DNA of 44,837 nucleotides, from the NCBI GenBank assembly GCA_026552955.1, contig JAPMTS010000054.1, positions 1-44,837 on the forward strand, written 5' to 3'. The notes beneath the pieces were generated by a model. The model did not search any database. It worked only from the letters and a program-made list of their open reading frames with translations, and was not told where the DNA came from. Origin of the DNA: Candidatus Methanoperedens sp. Lineage in GTDB: Archaea; Halobacteriota; Methanosarcinia; Methanosarcinales; Methanoperedenaceae. Below, piece by piece: positions 25,311 to 34,694 of this stretch; within the stretch, counting starts at the first letter, position 1; each line of letters opens with the position of its first letter. Both the position numbers and the translations under genes were made by a program.

Positions 25311-27276
25311 AACCACAAGGATGACAAAGGTGGTAATAGCAGGCACAAAAGACCAGCTAGAACCTGCCATTTCAGTCTTTCACAGGTTGAATGTACTTCA
25401 TATAACTGATTTCTCAAAAGAAACCGAAGATTTCAAGATTGGTCGTCCTTTAAAAACAGCATCTAAATTCTCAGAATATCTTCTTTCCCTCCGGGCGATT
25501 TCTAACCAGCTGGGACTGAAGGAAAGCGAATCCGGGAGAATAACCAAATCAGGCGAAATATCTTCAGATATCGATGAAAAAATCACAAAACTTCAAAAAG
25601 AGGTCTCATCCCGCTTTGATGAATTAAGAAATATCGAGTTCAAGCTTAAAGAAAAAGAAGACCTTTTATCCTCGGTGAAACCATTCTTTGGCCTGCCCCT
25701 GTCCCTTGATTCTTATTCCGGATATGAACGTGTAAAAGTATTTACGGGCTATATAGATATCGATATTGAATCCAGGATCATTAAAATTCACAGTAATTTC
25801 GAGTTATTTGTGGGAGAACATGAAAAAAGAAAGATCTTTGCCCTCTTTATTCCAAGAGAATTTGAAAGAGAGGTTCAAGAGCTCCTCCAGGAAGAGCGTA
25901 CTTATGTGGAAGTAAAAGTTCCCCCGTTAAAAGGTAATCCGCCAATCATATTGGATGAACTCACAAAAGACATTTCAAATCTCAAGGAAAATTCCAATAC
26001 ATTGAGAACGGAACTTGATAAGCTAAAGGAAGAATATTCCGAATTCATAATTGCGGCGGATGAACATCTTTCAATTGAAACCCAGAAGTCTGAAGCACCT
26101 TTAAGATTTGCCACAAGTGCAAATGCGTTTATCATAGATGGCTGGATTCCTTCGAATAAATTTGATGAAATTGAAATTGAATTGCAGAAAAGTACAGGTG
26201 GAAAAGTATATTTGACTAAGATTACGGAAGAAATCGATGAAAAAGAAATCCCTATAGAGCTTGAAAATCCATCAGCTGCAAAACCTTTTGAACTTTTGAT
26301 CGATACGTTTGCAACTCCAAAATATAGTGAGATAGATCCATCTTTATTTTTATTCGTTACTTATCCAATGTTTTACGCCCTTATGCTGGGGGATGTGGGA
26401 TATGGATTGATCGTGACTGCTATAGGCTTTTTGATAATACAGAAATTTAAGACCGGAGGGCTCAATGCGTTAGCAATGATATTATTGATATCAGGATTAC
26501 TTTCAACAGTTTTTGGTGTAATTTATGGGGAATTCTTCGGCTTCCCCATATTTAATCTGGAATTCAAGGGGCATTTTGAAGCAGGAATCCTTGGTATTGC
26601 AGGGCCTGCAATAGCAGGATTACATCTACCTGTTCATCGTTTTGAGTCGGTCAAACCGTTGCTTCTTCTGTGTTTCGGTATAGGAATATTCCATGTTATT
26701 CTCGGATATATCATTGGATTCAGAAACCAGGTACTAATGCATGATCTGAAGCATGCGATCTATACAAAGGCAAGCTGGATGATGATATTAATCGGAGGAG
26801 TTATGGCAATAGCAAAGATAATGCCTTCATTGATGTCAAAATCTCCCATGCCAACAGGTGACCCGATTTTGATGGTTGGATCCGGATTATTCATCATTGG
26901 AGTGATCCTATTAATAATAGGAGAGGGCTTTATTTCAATTCTGGAATTACCAACACTTCTGAGCAATATATTATCTTACTCAAGGATACTTGCAATTGGT
27001 CTTTCTTCTGCAGGAATAGCACTTGCAGTAAATAAGATGTCAATGAATCTTATGATCAAGCCGGACGGCGTTCTTATGGGAGGAGGAATACTTCTTGCCC
27101 TTGCAGGGGTCGTAGTTTTGTTCATAGGGCATGTTATAAACCTATTATTAGGGATACTCGGGCCGGGATTGCATTCACTGAGACTTCAATATGTGGAGTT
27201 CTTTACTAAATTTTATGAAGGGGGCGGTACAAAATACCTTCCCTTTGGTCATAATAGAAAATATACGGAGGAATGA
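25303..27276 (+). CDS. ahaI: A1AO ATP synthase subunit I (a-type)
   Basis: The membrane stator holds the ion half-channels. It has 657 residues from ATG 25303 (MLKTTRMTKVVIAGTKDQ); a TTG at 25288 is less likely. The N-terminal cytosolic half (to about 345) is coiled coil and alpha/beta. The C-terminal half has 7-8 helices beginning near FLFVTYPMFYALMLGDVGYG. The essential Arg561 lies in NILSYSRILAIGLSSAGIAL. It is placed between H and K as in Methanosarcina. Confidence 0.95.
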   Translation: MLKTTRMTKVVIAGTKDQLEPAISVFHRLNVLHITDFSKETEDFKIGRPLKTASKFSEYLLSLRAISNQLGLKESESGRITKSGEISSDIDEKITKLQKEVSSRFDELRNIEFKLKEKEDLLSSVKPFFGLPLSLDSYSGYERVKVFTGYIDIDIESRIIKIHSNFELFVGEHEKRKIFALFIPREFEREVQELLQEERTYVEVKVPPLKGNPPIILDELTKDISNLKENSNTLRTELDKLKEEYSEFIIAADEHLSIETQKSEAPLRFATSANAFIIDGWIPSNKFDEIEIELQKSTGGKVYLTKITEEIDEKEIPIELENPSAAKPFELLIDTFATPKYSEIDPSLFLFVTYPMFYALMLGDVGYGLIVTAIGFLIIQKFKTGGLNALAMILLISGLLSTVFGVIYGEFFGFPIFNLEFKGHFEAGILGIAGPAIAGLHLPVHRFESVKPLLLLCFGIGIFHVILGYIIGFRNQVLMHDLKHAIYTKASWMMILIGGVMAIAKIMPSLMSKSPMPTGDPILMVGSGLFIIGVILLIIGEGFISILELPTLLSNILSYSRILAIGLSSAGIALAVNKMSMNLMIKPDGVLMGGGILLALAGVVVLFIGHVINLLLGILGPGLHSLRLQYVEFFTKFYEGGGTKYLPFGHNRKYTEE

Positions 27277-27281
27277 AAAAT

Positions 27282-27539
27282 ATGGTAGATCCATCAGTTT
27301 TAGATCCATCAATGGTTGCAGCAAATGCGAAAGGAATGATAGCGATCGGAGCAGGAATAGCAGTAGGACTTTGCGGAATTGGAGCAGGAATGGGTGAACA
27401 GGCCATCGGGGCCGCAGCAGTAGGCGCAATGGCAGAAGATGAAAAATTCTTCGGTAAAGGTCTTTTAATGACCGTTATACCCGAATCCATTGCAATTTTC
27501 GGGCTGGTTGTCGCACTCATCTTGTTGTTCGTATTCTAA
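27282..27539 (+). CDS. ahaK: A1AO ATP synthase subunit K (c-ring proteolipid)
   Basis: The 85-residue rotor protein has two membrane helices: GMIAIGAGIAVGLCGIGAGM and TVIPESIAIFGLVVALILLF. Glu68 in IPESI is the ion carrier, followed by Ser69. In helix 1, Glu39-Gln40 (GAGMGEQAIG) lies where sodium-type rings have a Gln. GGAGG at 27267-27271 is well spaced for the ATG at 27282 and too close for the in-frame ATG at 27273. H+ or Na+ coupling cannot be settled by eye. Confidence 0.93.
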   Translation: MVDPSVLDPSMVAANAKGMIAIGAGIAVGLCGIGAGMGEQAIGAAAVGAMAEDEKFFGKGLLMTVIPESIAIFGLVVALILLFVF

Positions 27540-27547
27540 AGGTAAAC

Positions 27548-28099
27548 ATGGGACTTGAAGCGATAGTTGAGGAAATTAAGGCCAAGGGCAAGGCAGAAGC
27601 CTATAAAATAAATCAGGAGACGTCTTTGGAAGTTTCTAAGATTATTGCAGATGCCAGGGCCGGCGCCGCTAAAATAAAAGCCGCTAAACAAGAGGCTGTA
27701 AAAAAAGAAATAGAGAGAATAAAGCAGCAAGAGCTGTCAAGTGCCAATCTTGAGGTCAAAAAAGCAAAACTCAATGCCCGCAAGGAAATCCTTGATGCGG
27801 CCTATGAGGAAGCAAGAGAGGCTATCTCAAAACTGCCGGCTGAAAAGAACCAGACGATCCTGAAATCCATTATTGAAAAGAACCAATCGGGTAATAGTAA
27901 AATATATTCGAGAAGTAAAGACAAATCAATAGTTACAAAAATGACGAAGCTGGAATTTGCAGGTGAAATTGATTGCATCGGCGGCATTATTATGGAAAAC
28001 GCTGATGGAAGCGTAGTTCTGGACTTCAAGTATGACATGATCCTTAAAAATGTCAGTGAACAATCCTTGAAACAGGTTTCTGAAATATTATTTGGGTGA
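27548..28099 (+). CDS. ahaE: A1AO ATP synthase subunit E
   Basis: The 183-residue peripheral stalk subunit has an N-terminal coiled coil (VEEIKAKGKAEAYKINQETS, DARAGAAKIKAAKQEAVKKE) and a C-terminal globular part (EFAGEIDCIGGIIMENADGS, LDFKYDMILKNVSEQ) that binds the catalytic head. The start is ATG 27548 after AAGGT. The last codons overlap the GTG start of subunit C. Confidence 0.92.
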   Translation: MGLEAIVEEIKAKGKAEAYKINQETSLEVSKIIADARAGAAKIKAAKQEAVKKEIERIKQQELSSANLEVKKAKLNARKEILDAAYEEAREAISKLPAEKNQTILKSIIEKNQSGNSKIYSRSKDKSIVTKMTKLEFAGEIDCIGGIIMENADGSVVLDFKYDMILKNVSEQSLKQVSEILFG

Positions 28100-29127
28100 A
28101 AAAAGGAATGGGTAAATCACAAGCTGTCAAATATGCATATATTGTGGCCAGAGTTCGGGGTATGAAGGGAAAACTTATCCCGAAGGAGATGTATCCCAAA
28201 TTCCTTAACATGGATATACCTGAGATCACACGATTCATCGGGGAATCCGAGTATAAGAAAGACGTTGATGAACTTGGAAAGAAGTATAAAGGTACTGATC
28301 TTTTTGAACATGCATTGAACCAGAATCTGGCTTTGACCTATCGCAAATTGATCGAAGTATCCCAGGATGAAGCAAATTACATAATAACTGAATATCTTCG
28401 ATACTGGGATATATGGAACATCAAAACCATACTGCGCGGAAAGTTTTCAGGGGCAAGCGATGATGATATCCTTGAAGATGTAGTTTCTGCGGGCCAGTTA
28501 AGATACAGGGATCTATTGGAGATCATAAAGATAGGGACCATTGAGGGTGTTATTGCGGCATTATCAAAAACCCCCTATTATCCTGCACTTTCGGGATACA
28601 AAGGAGTCCTGGCAGATATTGAGAACAATCTGGATAAAATGTATTATGGCAGCCTGATCAAAGCAGGAGAAAGTTCCCAGGATCAATTTTTCCTGAAATT
28701 CCTCAGGACGGAAATAGATTTGAAGAACTTGAAAATCCTCTTCAGGATGAAACGAGCCGGAATGGAACGCGAGGAAATCATCAAACTTCTGATCCCGGGC
28801 GGCATAGAATTTAATGAAACACAACTTGGAAAACTTGCATCTTTGCCTTTTCCCGAATTTGTTCGGGCCCTTGAAGAATTTTCGTACTGGAAGGTAATAG
28901 CAGATATAAGTGGAGAATTGACCTCCCTTATCAATATTGAAACACGGCTTGATAAATATGGTCTCCTTAATATTACCAGAATATCATATTATTATCCGCT
29001 TTCAATTCTTCCGGTCCTTGATTATATTGTGAGCAAAAAAATGGAAGTTGATAATTTAAGAATAATCGTGCGTGGAAAAGAAACAAAACTTCCAGAGGAA
29101 ATAATAAAAGCCCACCTGGTGATGTAG
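28096..29127 (+). CDS. ahaC: A1AO ATP synthase subunit C
   Basis: The central-stalk cup links the rotor ring to the axle. It has 343 residues from GTG 28096, overlapping the E stop. ATG 28108 is the alternative and has no better ribosome-binding site. Family stretches are KYAYIVARVRGMKGKLIPKE, LNMDIPEITRFIGESEYKKD, LRYWDIWNIKTILRGK and MEVDNLRIIVRGKETKLPEE. Confidence 0.92.
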   Translation: MKKGMGKSQAVKYAYIVARVRGMKGKLIPKEMYPKFLNMDIPEITRFIGESEYKKDVDELGKKYKGTDLFEHALNQNLALTYRKLIEVSQDEANYIITEYLRYWDIWNIKTILRGKFSGASDDDILEDVVSAGQLRYRDLLEIIKIGTIEGVIAALSKTPYYPALSGYKGVLADIENNLDKMYYGSLIKAGESSQDQFFLKFLRTEIDLKNLKILFRMKRAGMEREEIIKLLIPGGIEFNETQLGKLASLPFPEFVRALEEFSYWKVIADISGELTSLINIETRLDKYGLLNITRISYYYPLSILPVLDYIVSKKMEVDNLRIIVRGKETKLPEEIIKAHLVM

Positions 29128-29427
29128 ATGGAAATAGCAGTTGTTGGAAATAGTGATTTTGTCATAGGATTTCGACTTGCAGGTATTCGAAAAATTTTTG
29201 ATACAACCTCATCAGATATTGAATCAAAGATCCAGGACGTATTGAATGATAAAAGTGTAGCCATTCTTGTTGTTCATAATGATGATCTAAGAATGTTATC
29301 TCCCCATATGCAGCAAACACTTGATGACTCGGTTGAGCCAACAGTGATAGCGATCGGCGGAAAGGGTGAGAGTACGAACCTGAGAGATAAGATAAAGCAA
29401 GCGGTGGGTGTGGATCTCTGGAAATAA
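29128..29427 (+). CDS. ahaF: A1AO ATP synthase subunit F
   Basis: The 99-residue central-shaft subunit has the Rossmann-like start EIAVVGNSDFVIGFRLAGI, then VAILVVHNDDLRM and PTVIAIGGKGES, all typical of V/A-type subunit F. ATG follows the subunit C stop directly. Confidence 0.93.
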   Translation: MEIAVVGNSDFVIGFRLAGIRKIFDTTSSDIESKIQDVLNDKSVAILVVHNDDLRMLSPHMQQTLDDSVEPTVIAIGGKGESTNLRDKIKQAVGVDLWK

Positions 29428-29459
29428 TTCTAATTAAAGTAAAATAGCAGGTGTCACAG

Positions 29460-31196
29460 ATGAAAAATAAAGGTGAAATTTATAGGATATCAGGGCCTGT
29501 CGTAATTATTACCGGCTTAAATACCAAGATGTATGATGTGGTAAAAGTCGGAAATGAAGGTCTGATGGGTGAAGTAATAGGCATTGAAGGAGATAAATCC
29601 ACAGTACAGGTTTATGAGGAAACTTCGGGCGTAAGGCCCGGCGAACCCGTAGAAAATACCGGCATGTCCCTCTCAGTTGAGCTTGGTCCGGGACTGCTTG
29701 AGAGTATATACGATGGGATTCAGCGCCCTCTTCCTGTATTAAAGGAAAAAATGGGTGATTTCATTAAACGTGGTGTTTCTGCAAATGGCCTGTCGCGAGA
29801 GAAAGAATGGGATTTTGTTCCCATGATTAAAAAAGGTGATAAGCTCAATGGCGGGGATATAATCGGAACGGTTCAGGAAACAAAGAACATTGAACACAGA
29901 ATTCTTGTCCCGCCAGCGATTTCCGGAACAGTAAGTGAAATCAAGAAAGGAAAATTCAAAGTTGATGAAGTGATCTGCACTCTTGCTGACGGAAAGACCC
30001 TTACAATGATGCAAAAATGGCCTGTAAGGAAGCCAAGGCCGGTAAGCAAAAAACTGACACCCAGCACACCACTGATAACTGGCCAGAGGATTCTTGATGG
30101 CATGTTCCCCGTTGCAAAAGGTGGGACAGCAGCAATTCCAGGTCCTTTCGGCAGCGGAAAAACAGTTACGCAGCAGCAGCTTGCAAAATGGAGCGATACA
30201 GAGATTGTAGTATATATCGGATGCGGAGAACGCGGCAACGAAATGGCGGACGTTCTTTATGAATTCCCGGAGATCAAAGACCCGAAAACAGGCCGGCCTT
30301 TAATGGAGCGCACGGTTCTTATCGCGAATACGTCCAACATGCCGGTAGCAGCAAGAGAAGCCTCGGTTTATACGGGTATTACGATCGCTGAGTATTACAG
30401 GGACATGGGTTATGATGTATCCTTGATGGCGGATTCCACATCCCGCTGGGCGGAAGCCATGAGAGAAATATCCTCACGTCTTGAAGAAATGCCAGGCGAA
30501 GAGGGATATCCTGCTTATCTTGCCGCAAGATTATCAGAATTCTACGAGCGTGCAGGAAAAGTAAAAGCCCTTTCGGGAAAAGACGGCTCTATTACTGTCA
30601 TCGGGGCAGTTTCACCTCCCGGTGGTGACTTTTCGGAACCTATCACACAGAACACACTCCGTATCGTAAAAGTATTCTGGGCTCTTGATGCCAAGCTTGC
30701 ACAGAGAAGGCATTTCCCATCAATTAACTGGCTTAACAGTTATTCATTATATACCAAAGCCCTTGGGCCGTGGTATGATGAACATGTGTCTCCTGACTGG
30801 GTAAAACTCAGGAACGATGCTATGGAATTATTGCAAAAGGAATCCGAACTCCAGGAAATTGTCCAGTTAGTAGGTTCTGATGCCCTTCCTGAAGACCAGC
30901 AATTGACGCTTGAGGTTGCAAGAATGATCCGTGAATATTTCCTTCAGCAGAATGCCTACCATGAAGTGGATACGTTCTGTCCTATGGATAAACAATTCAA
31001 ACTACTGAAATCTATTATGTCATGGGGCGATAAAGCTCATAATGCCCTGGATGGGGGAGCACCCATCGAAGATATAATGAAATTGAAATCCAAAGACGAC
31101 CTTGCCAAAGTCAAATATGAGAAAGAATTCGACACCGCGCTTGGTGTGATCCTGAAAACCATGGAAGATGAGTTTGCCAAATTGAGAGGTAAGTAA
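29460..31196 (+). CDS. ahaA: A1AO ATP synthase catalytic subunit A
   Basis: The catalytic subunit, 578 residues from ATG 29460. A GTG at 29451 would add three residues, but AGGTG at 29449-29453 is better placed as ribosome-binding site for the ATG. The A-type P-loop is [11 protein letters not shown] (Gly228-Thr235, with the Ser typical of archaeal enzymes). The non-homologous insert spans about 115-190. Catalytic-region motifs are [31 protein letters not shown] and [20 protein letters not shown]. Confidence 0.97.
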   Translation: MKNKGEIYRISGPVVIITGLNTKMYDVVKVGNEGLMGEVIGIEGDKSTVQVYEETSGVRPGEPVENTGMSLSVELGPGLLESIYDGIQRPLPVLKEKMGDFIKRGVSANGLSREKEWDFVPMIKKGDKLNGGDIIGTVQETKNIEHRILVPPAISGTVSEIKKGKFKVDEVICTLADGKTLTMMQKWPVRKPRPVSKKLTPSTPLITGQRILDGMFPVAKGGTAAIPGPFGSGKTVTQQQLAKWSDTEIVVYIGCGERGNEMADVLYEFPEIKDPKTGRPLMERTVLIANTSNMPVAAREASVYTGITIAEYYRDMGYDVSLMADSTSRWAEAMREISSRLEEMPGEEGYPAYLAARLSEFYERAGKVKALSGKDGSITVIGAVSPPGGDFSEPITQNTLRIVKVFWALDAKLAQRRHFPSINWLNSYSLYTKALGPWYDEHVSPDWVKLRNDAMELLQKESELQEIVQLVGSDALPEDQQLTLEVARMIREYFLQQNAYHEVDTFCPMDKQFKLLKSIMSWGDKAHNALDGGAPIEDIMKLKSKDDLAKVKYEKEFDTALGVILKTMEDEFAKLRGK

Positions 31197-31197
31197 C

Positions 31198-32583
31198 ATG
31201 ACAAAAGAATATAAGACAATCAGCCAAATCGCAGGCCCGCTTATCTTTGTGGAAAAGACTGAACCGGTAGGTTATAATGAACTGGTCAATATCAATCTTC
31301 CGGACGGCACCACCAAGAGAGGACAGGTACTCGATACTTCCAATGACATCGTTGTAGTTCAGGTTTTTGAAGGAACAGGCGGCCTTAACAGGGATTGCGG
31401 CGTCAGGTTCACAGGCGAAACGATCAAACTGCCGGTTTCAAAAGACCTTCTGGGAAGGATCTTATCAGGCGCCGGCGAGCCTCTTGATGGAGGGCCGCGC
31501 ATAGTTCCCGAAGACAGGATCGAAATAACAGGTGCTGCTATCAACCCATACGCCAGACTTCCGCCAAAGGATTTTATCCAGACCGGCATATCCACAATAG
31601 ACGGTATGAATACGCTTGTTCGCGGACAGAAACTTCCCATTTTTTCGGGTTCGGGTCTGCCACATAATGAGATAGCACTTCAGATCGCACGACAGGCAAG
31701 GGTAAGGGGTTCAAATGAACCATTCGCGGTAGTATTTGCTGCAATGGGTATCACCAATGAAGAAGCGCAGTACTTCATGAGCGACTTTGAGCGGACAGGT
31801 GCGCTGGAAAGAGCAGTGGTTTTCTTAAACCTTGCAGATGACCCGGCCGTTGAGCGTCTCATCACGCCAAGACTGGCACTTACTGCTGCTGAGTACCTAG
31901 CATATGAACATGATATGCATGTACTGGTCATCCTTACTGATATTACGAATTACTGTGAAGCGTTGCGCCAGATGGGCGCGGCAAGAGAAGAAGTGCCCGG
32001 CAGAAGAGGTTATCCGGGGTACATGTACACCGACCTTGCTTCATTATACGAACGCGCAGGTGTCGTAAAGGGAAGAAAAGGCTCGGTTACCCAGTTCTCC
32101 ATATTATCAATGCCAGGGGATGATATCACACATCCGATCCCTGATCTTTCAGGATATATTACCGAAGGACAGATAGTAATTTCAAGGGAACTTCACAGGA
32201 AAGGCATCTACCCGCCGGTAAATGTACTGCCATCATTATCAAGACTTATGAACTCAGGGATAGGCGCAACAAGGACAAGGGAAGACCATAAAGCAGTGTC
32301 TGACCAGTGTTATGCGGCATATGCCGAAGGTAAGGACTTAAGAGGACTTGTTGCTATCGTGGGCAAGGATGCCCTTTCAGAGAGGGACAAGAAATTCCTG
32401 GAATTCGCAGACATGTTCGAGGACAGGTTCGTGCGCCAGGGTATTGATGAGAACAGGGATATAGAGACGACCCTTGGCATTGGCTGGGAACTGCTGGCCG
32501 AATTACCGGAAGCGCAGCTCACAAGGATAGATAACAAATATATCCAGAAATACCATCCTGCCCATAAGGCAAAACAGGAATAG
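31198..32583 (+). CDS. ahaB: A1AO ATP synthase regulatory subunit B
   Basis: The 461-residue non-catalytic nucleotide-binding subunit alternates with A in the head. It has no P-loop Lys, as normal: [20 protein letters not shown] stands in that place. Further marks are [40 protein letters not shown] and [23 protein letters not shown] is preceded by GAGAGGT and follows the A stop by one base. Confidence 0.97.
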   Translation: MTKEYKTISQIAGPLIFVEKTEPVGYNELVNINLPDGTTKRGQVLDTSNDIVVVQVFEGTGGLNRDCGVRFTGETIKLPVSKDLLGRILSGAGEPLDGGPRIVPEDRIEITGAAINPYARLPPKDFIQTGISTIDGMNTLVRGQKLPIFSGSGLPHNEIALQIARQARVRGSNEPFAVVFAAMGITNEEAQYFMSDFERTGALERAVVFLNLADDPAVERLITPRLALTAAEYLAYEHDMHVLVILTDITNYCEALRQMGAAREEVPGRRGYPGYMYTDLASLYERAGVVKGRKGSVTQFSILSMPGDDITHPIPDLSGYITEGQIVISRELHRKGIYPPVNVLPSLSRLMNSGIGATRTREDHKAVSDQCYAAYAEGKDLRGLVAIVGKDALSERDKKFLEFADMFEDRFVRQGIDENRDIETTLGIGWELLAELPEAQLTRIDNKYIQKYHPAHKAKQE

Positions 32584-32584
32584 T

Positions 32585-33205
32585 ATGTCAATAAAGGACA
32601 ACATAAAACCCACGCGTTCAGAACTTATAGATCTTAAGAAGAAGATCAAGCTCAGCCAGGGCGGTCATAAGCTTCTGAAGATGAAGCGTGACGGCCTGAT
32701 ACTTGAGCTGTTCGAGATACTTGAGAAAGCAAAGGACATAAGGAGCGAAGTGGAAAAGCAATTCGCTCTTGCTACACTGAAAATTTCCATCGCCAAATCG
32801 GTCGAGGGTGTTGTCGTTGTGAAATCCACAGCATTTGCACTTAAGGATACTCCCAAACTTGAACTTCAAAGTAAGAACGTAATGGGTGTAGTTGTCCCTA
32901 AAATCGAGGCTTCAAGCGTCCATAAGAATCTTCAGGAGCATGGTTACGGAATTATTGGCACAAGCTCACGCATTGATGAAGCAGTGGATTCTTATGAAAT
33001 ACTTGTTGAGAAGATAATCCTTGCCGCCGAGATCGAGACCACAATGAAAAAACTGCTTGAGGATATCGAGAAGACCAAGCGCAGGGTAAATGCCCTTGAA
33101 TTCAAGGTCATCCCGGAACTTGGGGAGGCCAGGGATTTCATTGTTTTGAGGCTTGAAGAGATGGAAAGAGAGAATACGTTCAGGCTAAAGAGGATAAAGG
33201 GCTAA
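32585..33205 (+). CDS. ahaD: A1AO ATP synthase subunit D (central axle)
   Basis: The 206-residue rotor shaft is two long antiparallel helices. The N-terminal one is KPTRSELIDLKKKIKLSQGG and on, with HKLLKMKRDGLILELFEI. The C-terminal one is LLEDIEKTKRRVNALEFKVI to LRLEEMERENTFRLKRIKG. It closes the operon: no subunit G gene follows, and its stop codon touches the stop of the convergent regulator with no base between. Confidence 0.95.
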   Translation: MSIKDNIKPTRSELIDLKKKIKLSQGGHKLLKMKRDGLILELFEILEKAKDIRSEVEKQFALATLKISIAKSVEGVVVVKSTAFALKDTPKLELQSKNVMGVVVPKIEASSVHKNLQEHGYGIIGTSSRIDEAVDSYEILVEKIILAAEIETTMKKLLEDIEKTKRRVNALEFKVIPELGEARDFIVLRLEEMERENTFRLKRIKG

Positions 33206-33724
33206 TTATCCCATCTTTTTTGCAGCAAGCTCGATCGCTTCGATCAGGCTGTCTTTGGGCATGATAGAAGTAACAGGTATTCGAAGTATCTTTTCGACCG
33301 TAGTGCTTACAATAGGGGCGCACACGAGCGCTTTTGCACCGTCCCTTTCAGCTTTTACTGCGGCTATAATGGCTTCTTCCATGGAAGTTGCAGAATATTC
33401 CCTGATAGTGAGGAGCCTGCCTGCCACTTTCAATTTCTTCTCTGTTATATAATCAAGGACAGGGCGGGCTGCGATGACGGCTATGAATTCAGGTTTATCC
33501 GTTCCTTCAATTTTACGAAGCACAGCGATTATCTGCCTCAATGTCTTGATATTGGGCTCGCGCTGGCCTGATAATAATTTATATAATGTACTTGAAGAGA
33601 TACCTGATTTTTCACTGAAATCCGCTGCTGTGGAATGAAGTTCTTCTTTAATTGTTCTCTGGAATTCCTTGATGAAAGCTTCATCCGATTCCATTGCCGC
33701 CCGTATCAGATCTTCTGATGCCAT
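33206..33724 (-). CDS. HTH transcriptional regulator with PrpR-N-like C-terminal domain
   Basis: A 172-residue protein from ATG 33724 (a GTG one codon earlier is possible). An Xre-type helix-turn-helix spans about 30-75 (FSEKSGISSSTLYKLLSGQR, PNIKTLRQIIAVL). The C-terminal part (TSMEEAIIAAVKAERDGAKA, VCAPIVSTTVEKILRIPVTS, DSLIEAIELA) resembles the ligand-binding fold of PrpR N-termini. Similar regulators are widespread in methanogens. The effector and targets are unknown. It converges on the ATP synthase operon with no gap, so the two transcripts should overlap at their 3' ends. Confidence 0.8.
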   Translation of the reverse strand: MASEDLIRAAMESDEAFIKEFQRTIKEELHSTAADFSEKSGISSSTLYKLLSGQREPNIKTLRQIIAVLRKIEGTDKPEFIAVIAARPVLDYITEKKLKVAGRLLTIREYSATSMEEAIIAAVKAERDGAKALVCAPIVSTTVEKILRIPVTSIMPKDSLIEAIELAAKKMG

Positions 33725-33794
33725 CACAATTGTAGATATTGTATTGGTTATTAATACTTTTGCTGGAAAAAATAAAAAATATCTATATATTTCG

Positions 33795-34475
33795 TTACTT
33801 TACGACAAGATTATAAATTACGTTGACATCAAATTTCTTAGCTCCTTTACCAACTGTTCCATGTATTCTGATTTCGTGATTACCCCCGCTCAACGGCCAA
33901 AGCATAATCCAGAATCCATCAGATACAGCAGGATCATATTCACCTGGTCCTAATCCAAATACATTGTTCTCCGGGAGATCGACATCGAAGGCAGGTGAAG
34001 CAGCTCTATATTTTTTCAATTCTTGTAACGGGACTCCATCAACTTTTACATCAAGTAAGGTAGTCTTATCTATGAAGTCTTTATTGATTTGACGCCCCAT
34101 TTCTTCCGTATCACCAGGTTCAGTAGCAACCCAAACACTATTGACTATTGGGAAAAAAATCGCTTTTCCAGAAGGGATGGTGCATGTGCGTGTAGCAGGG
34201 CCGCCAAATGTTCCAGCCAGGTACCATACCTTGCCCGACTGTCCTTCAGCACAATTTGCACCGGAATCATCGAGATTGGGGTTCTTATCCGCGGGAATTC
34301 CGAGTAACCACTGCCACCATTTCGCACTCCACTCACTGTATGTTAATCCTTGAAGTTCAGAGTCTGGCGGCAAGACACCCGGATTTGGATTACTGCTTGC
34401 CTCCATAGCTGCTACACTCATGGTTGCTCCAAATAAGACCACGAGGACGATTCCTAACAAAAATATTTTCTTCAT
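33795..34475 (-). CDS. secreted protein of unknown function
   Basis: The 226-residue protein has a clear signal peptide (MKKIFLLGIVLVVLFGATMS, cleavage near VAAMEA). The mature part is rich in Trp and Gly: YSEWSAKWWQWLLGIP, GKVWYLAGTFGG, CTIPSGKAIFFPIVNSVW and a late FWIMLWPLSGGNHEIRIHGT. Two Cys flank the Gly-rich region and may form a disulfide. A strong AGGAGG at 34480-34485 sets the ATG at 34475, so the longer frame to 34538 is not used. I recall similar proteins mainly from bacteria. No function can be assigned and no neighbour explains it. Confidence 0.75.
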   Translation of the reverse strand: MKKIFLLGIVLVVLFGATMSVAAMEASSNPNPGVLPPDSELQGLTYSEWSAKWWQWLLGIPADKNPNLDDSGANCAEGQSGKVWYLAGTFGGPATRTCTIPSGKAIFFPIVNSVWVATEPGDTEEMGRQINKDFIDKTTLLDVKVDGVPLQELKKYRAASPAFDVDLPENNVFGLGPGEYDPAVSDGFWIMLWPLSGGNHEIRIHGTVGKGAKKFDVNVIYNLVVK

Positions 34476-34694
34476 TTTTCCTCCTTTTTTGTATTTGACG
34501 CACTTACCACACCACCATAAATGGCAATCCCCATGCATCTCGGATTTTTTAAAAGCGTGGTTTATTTGAAATATTGATTTGTCATTGTCAAAGCATTATC
34601 AGATATGGTTTTTTCCACCCGACCATCTCTTTACTGAGGGTATGAACTCATAATATATATAGCTTTCATTCTTAAATTCCTGTACATCAAAAAA
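34476..34694 (-). promoter_or_regulatory. Upstream region of the secreted-protein gene
   Basis: This is 219 bp. The AGGAGG at 34480-34485 is the only perfect Shine-Dalgarno of its length in this part of the window. Possible minus-strand TATA boxes are at about 34547-34560 and in the AT-rich stretch around 34650-34662. No gene is seen. Confidence 0.35.
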
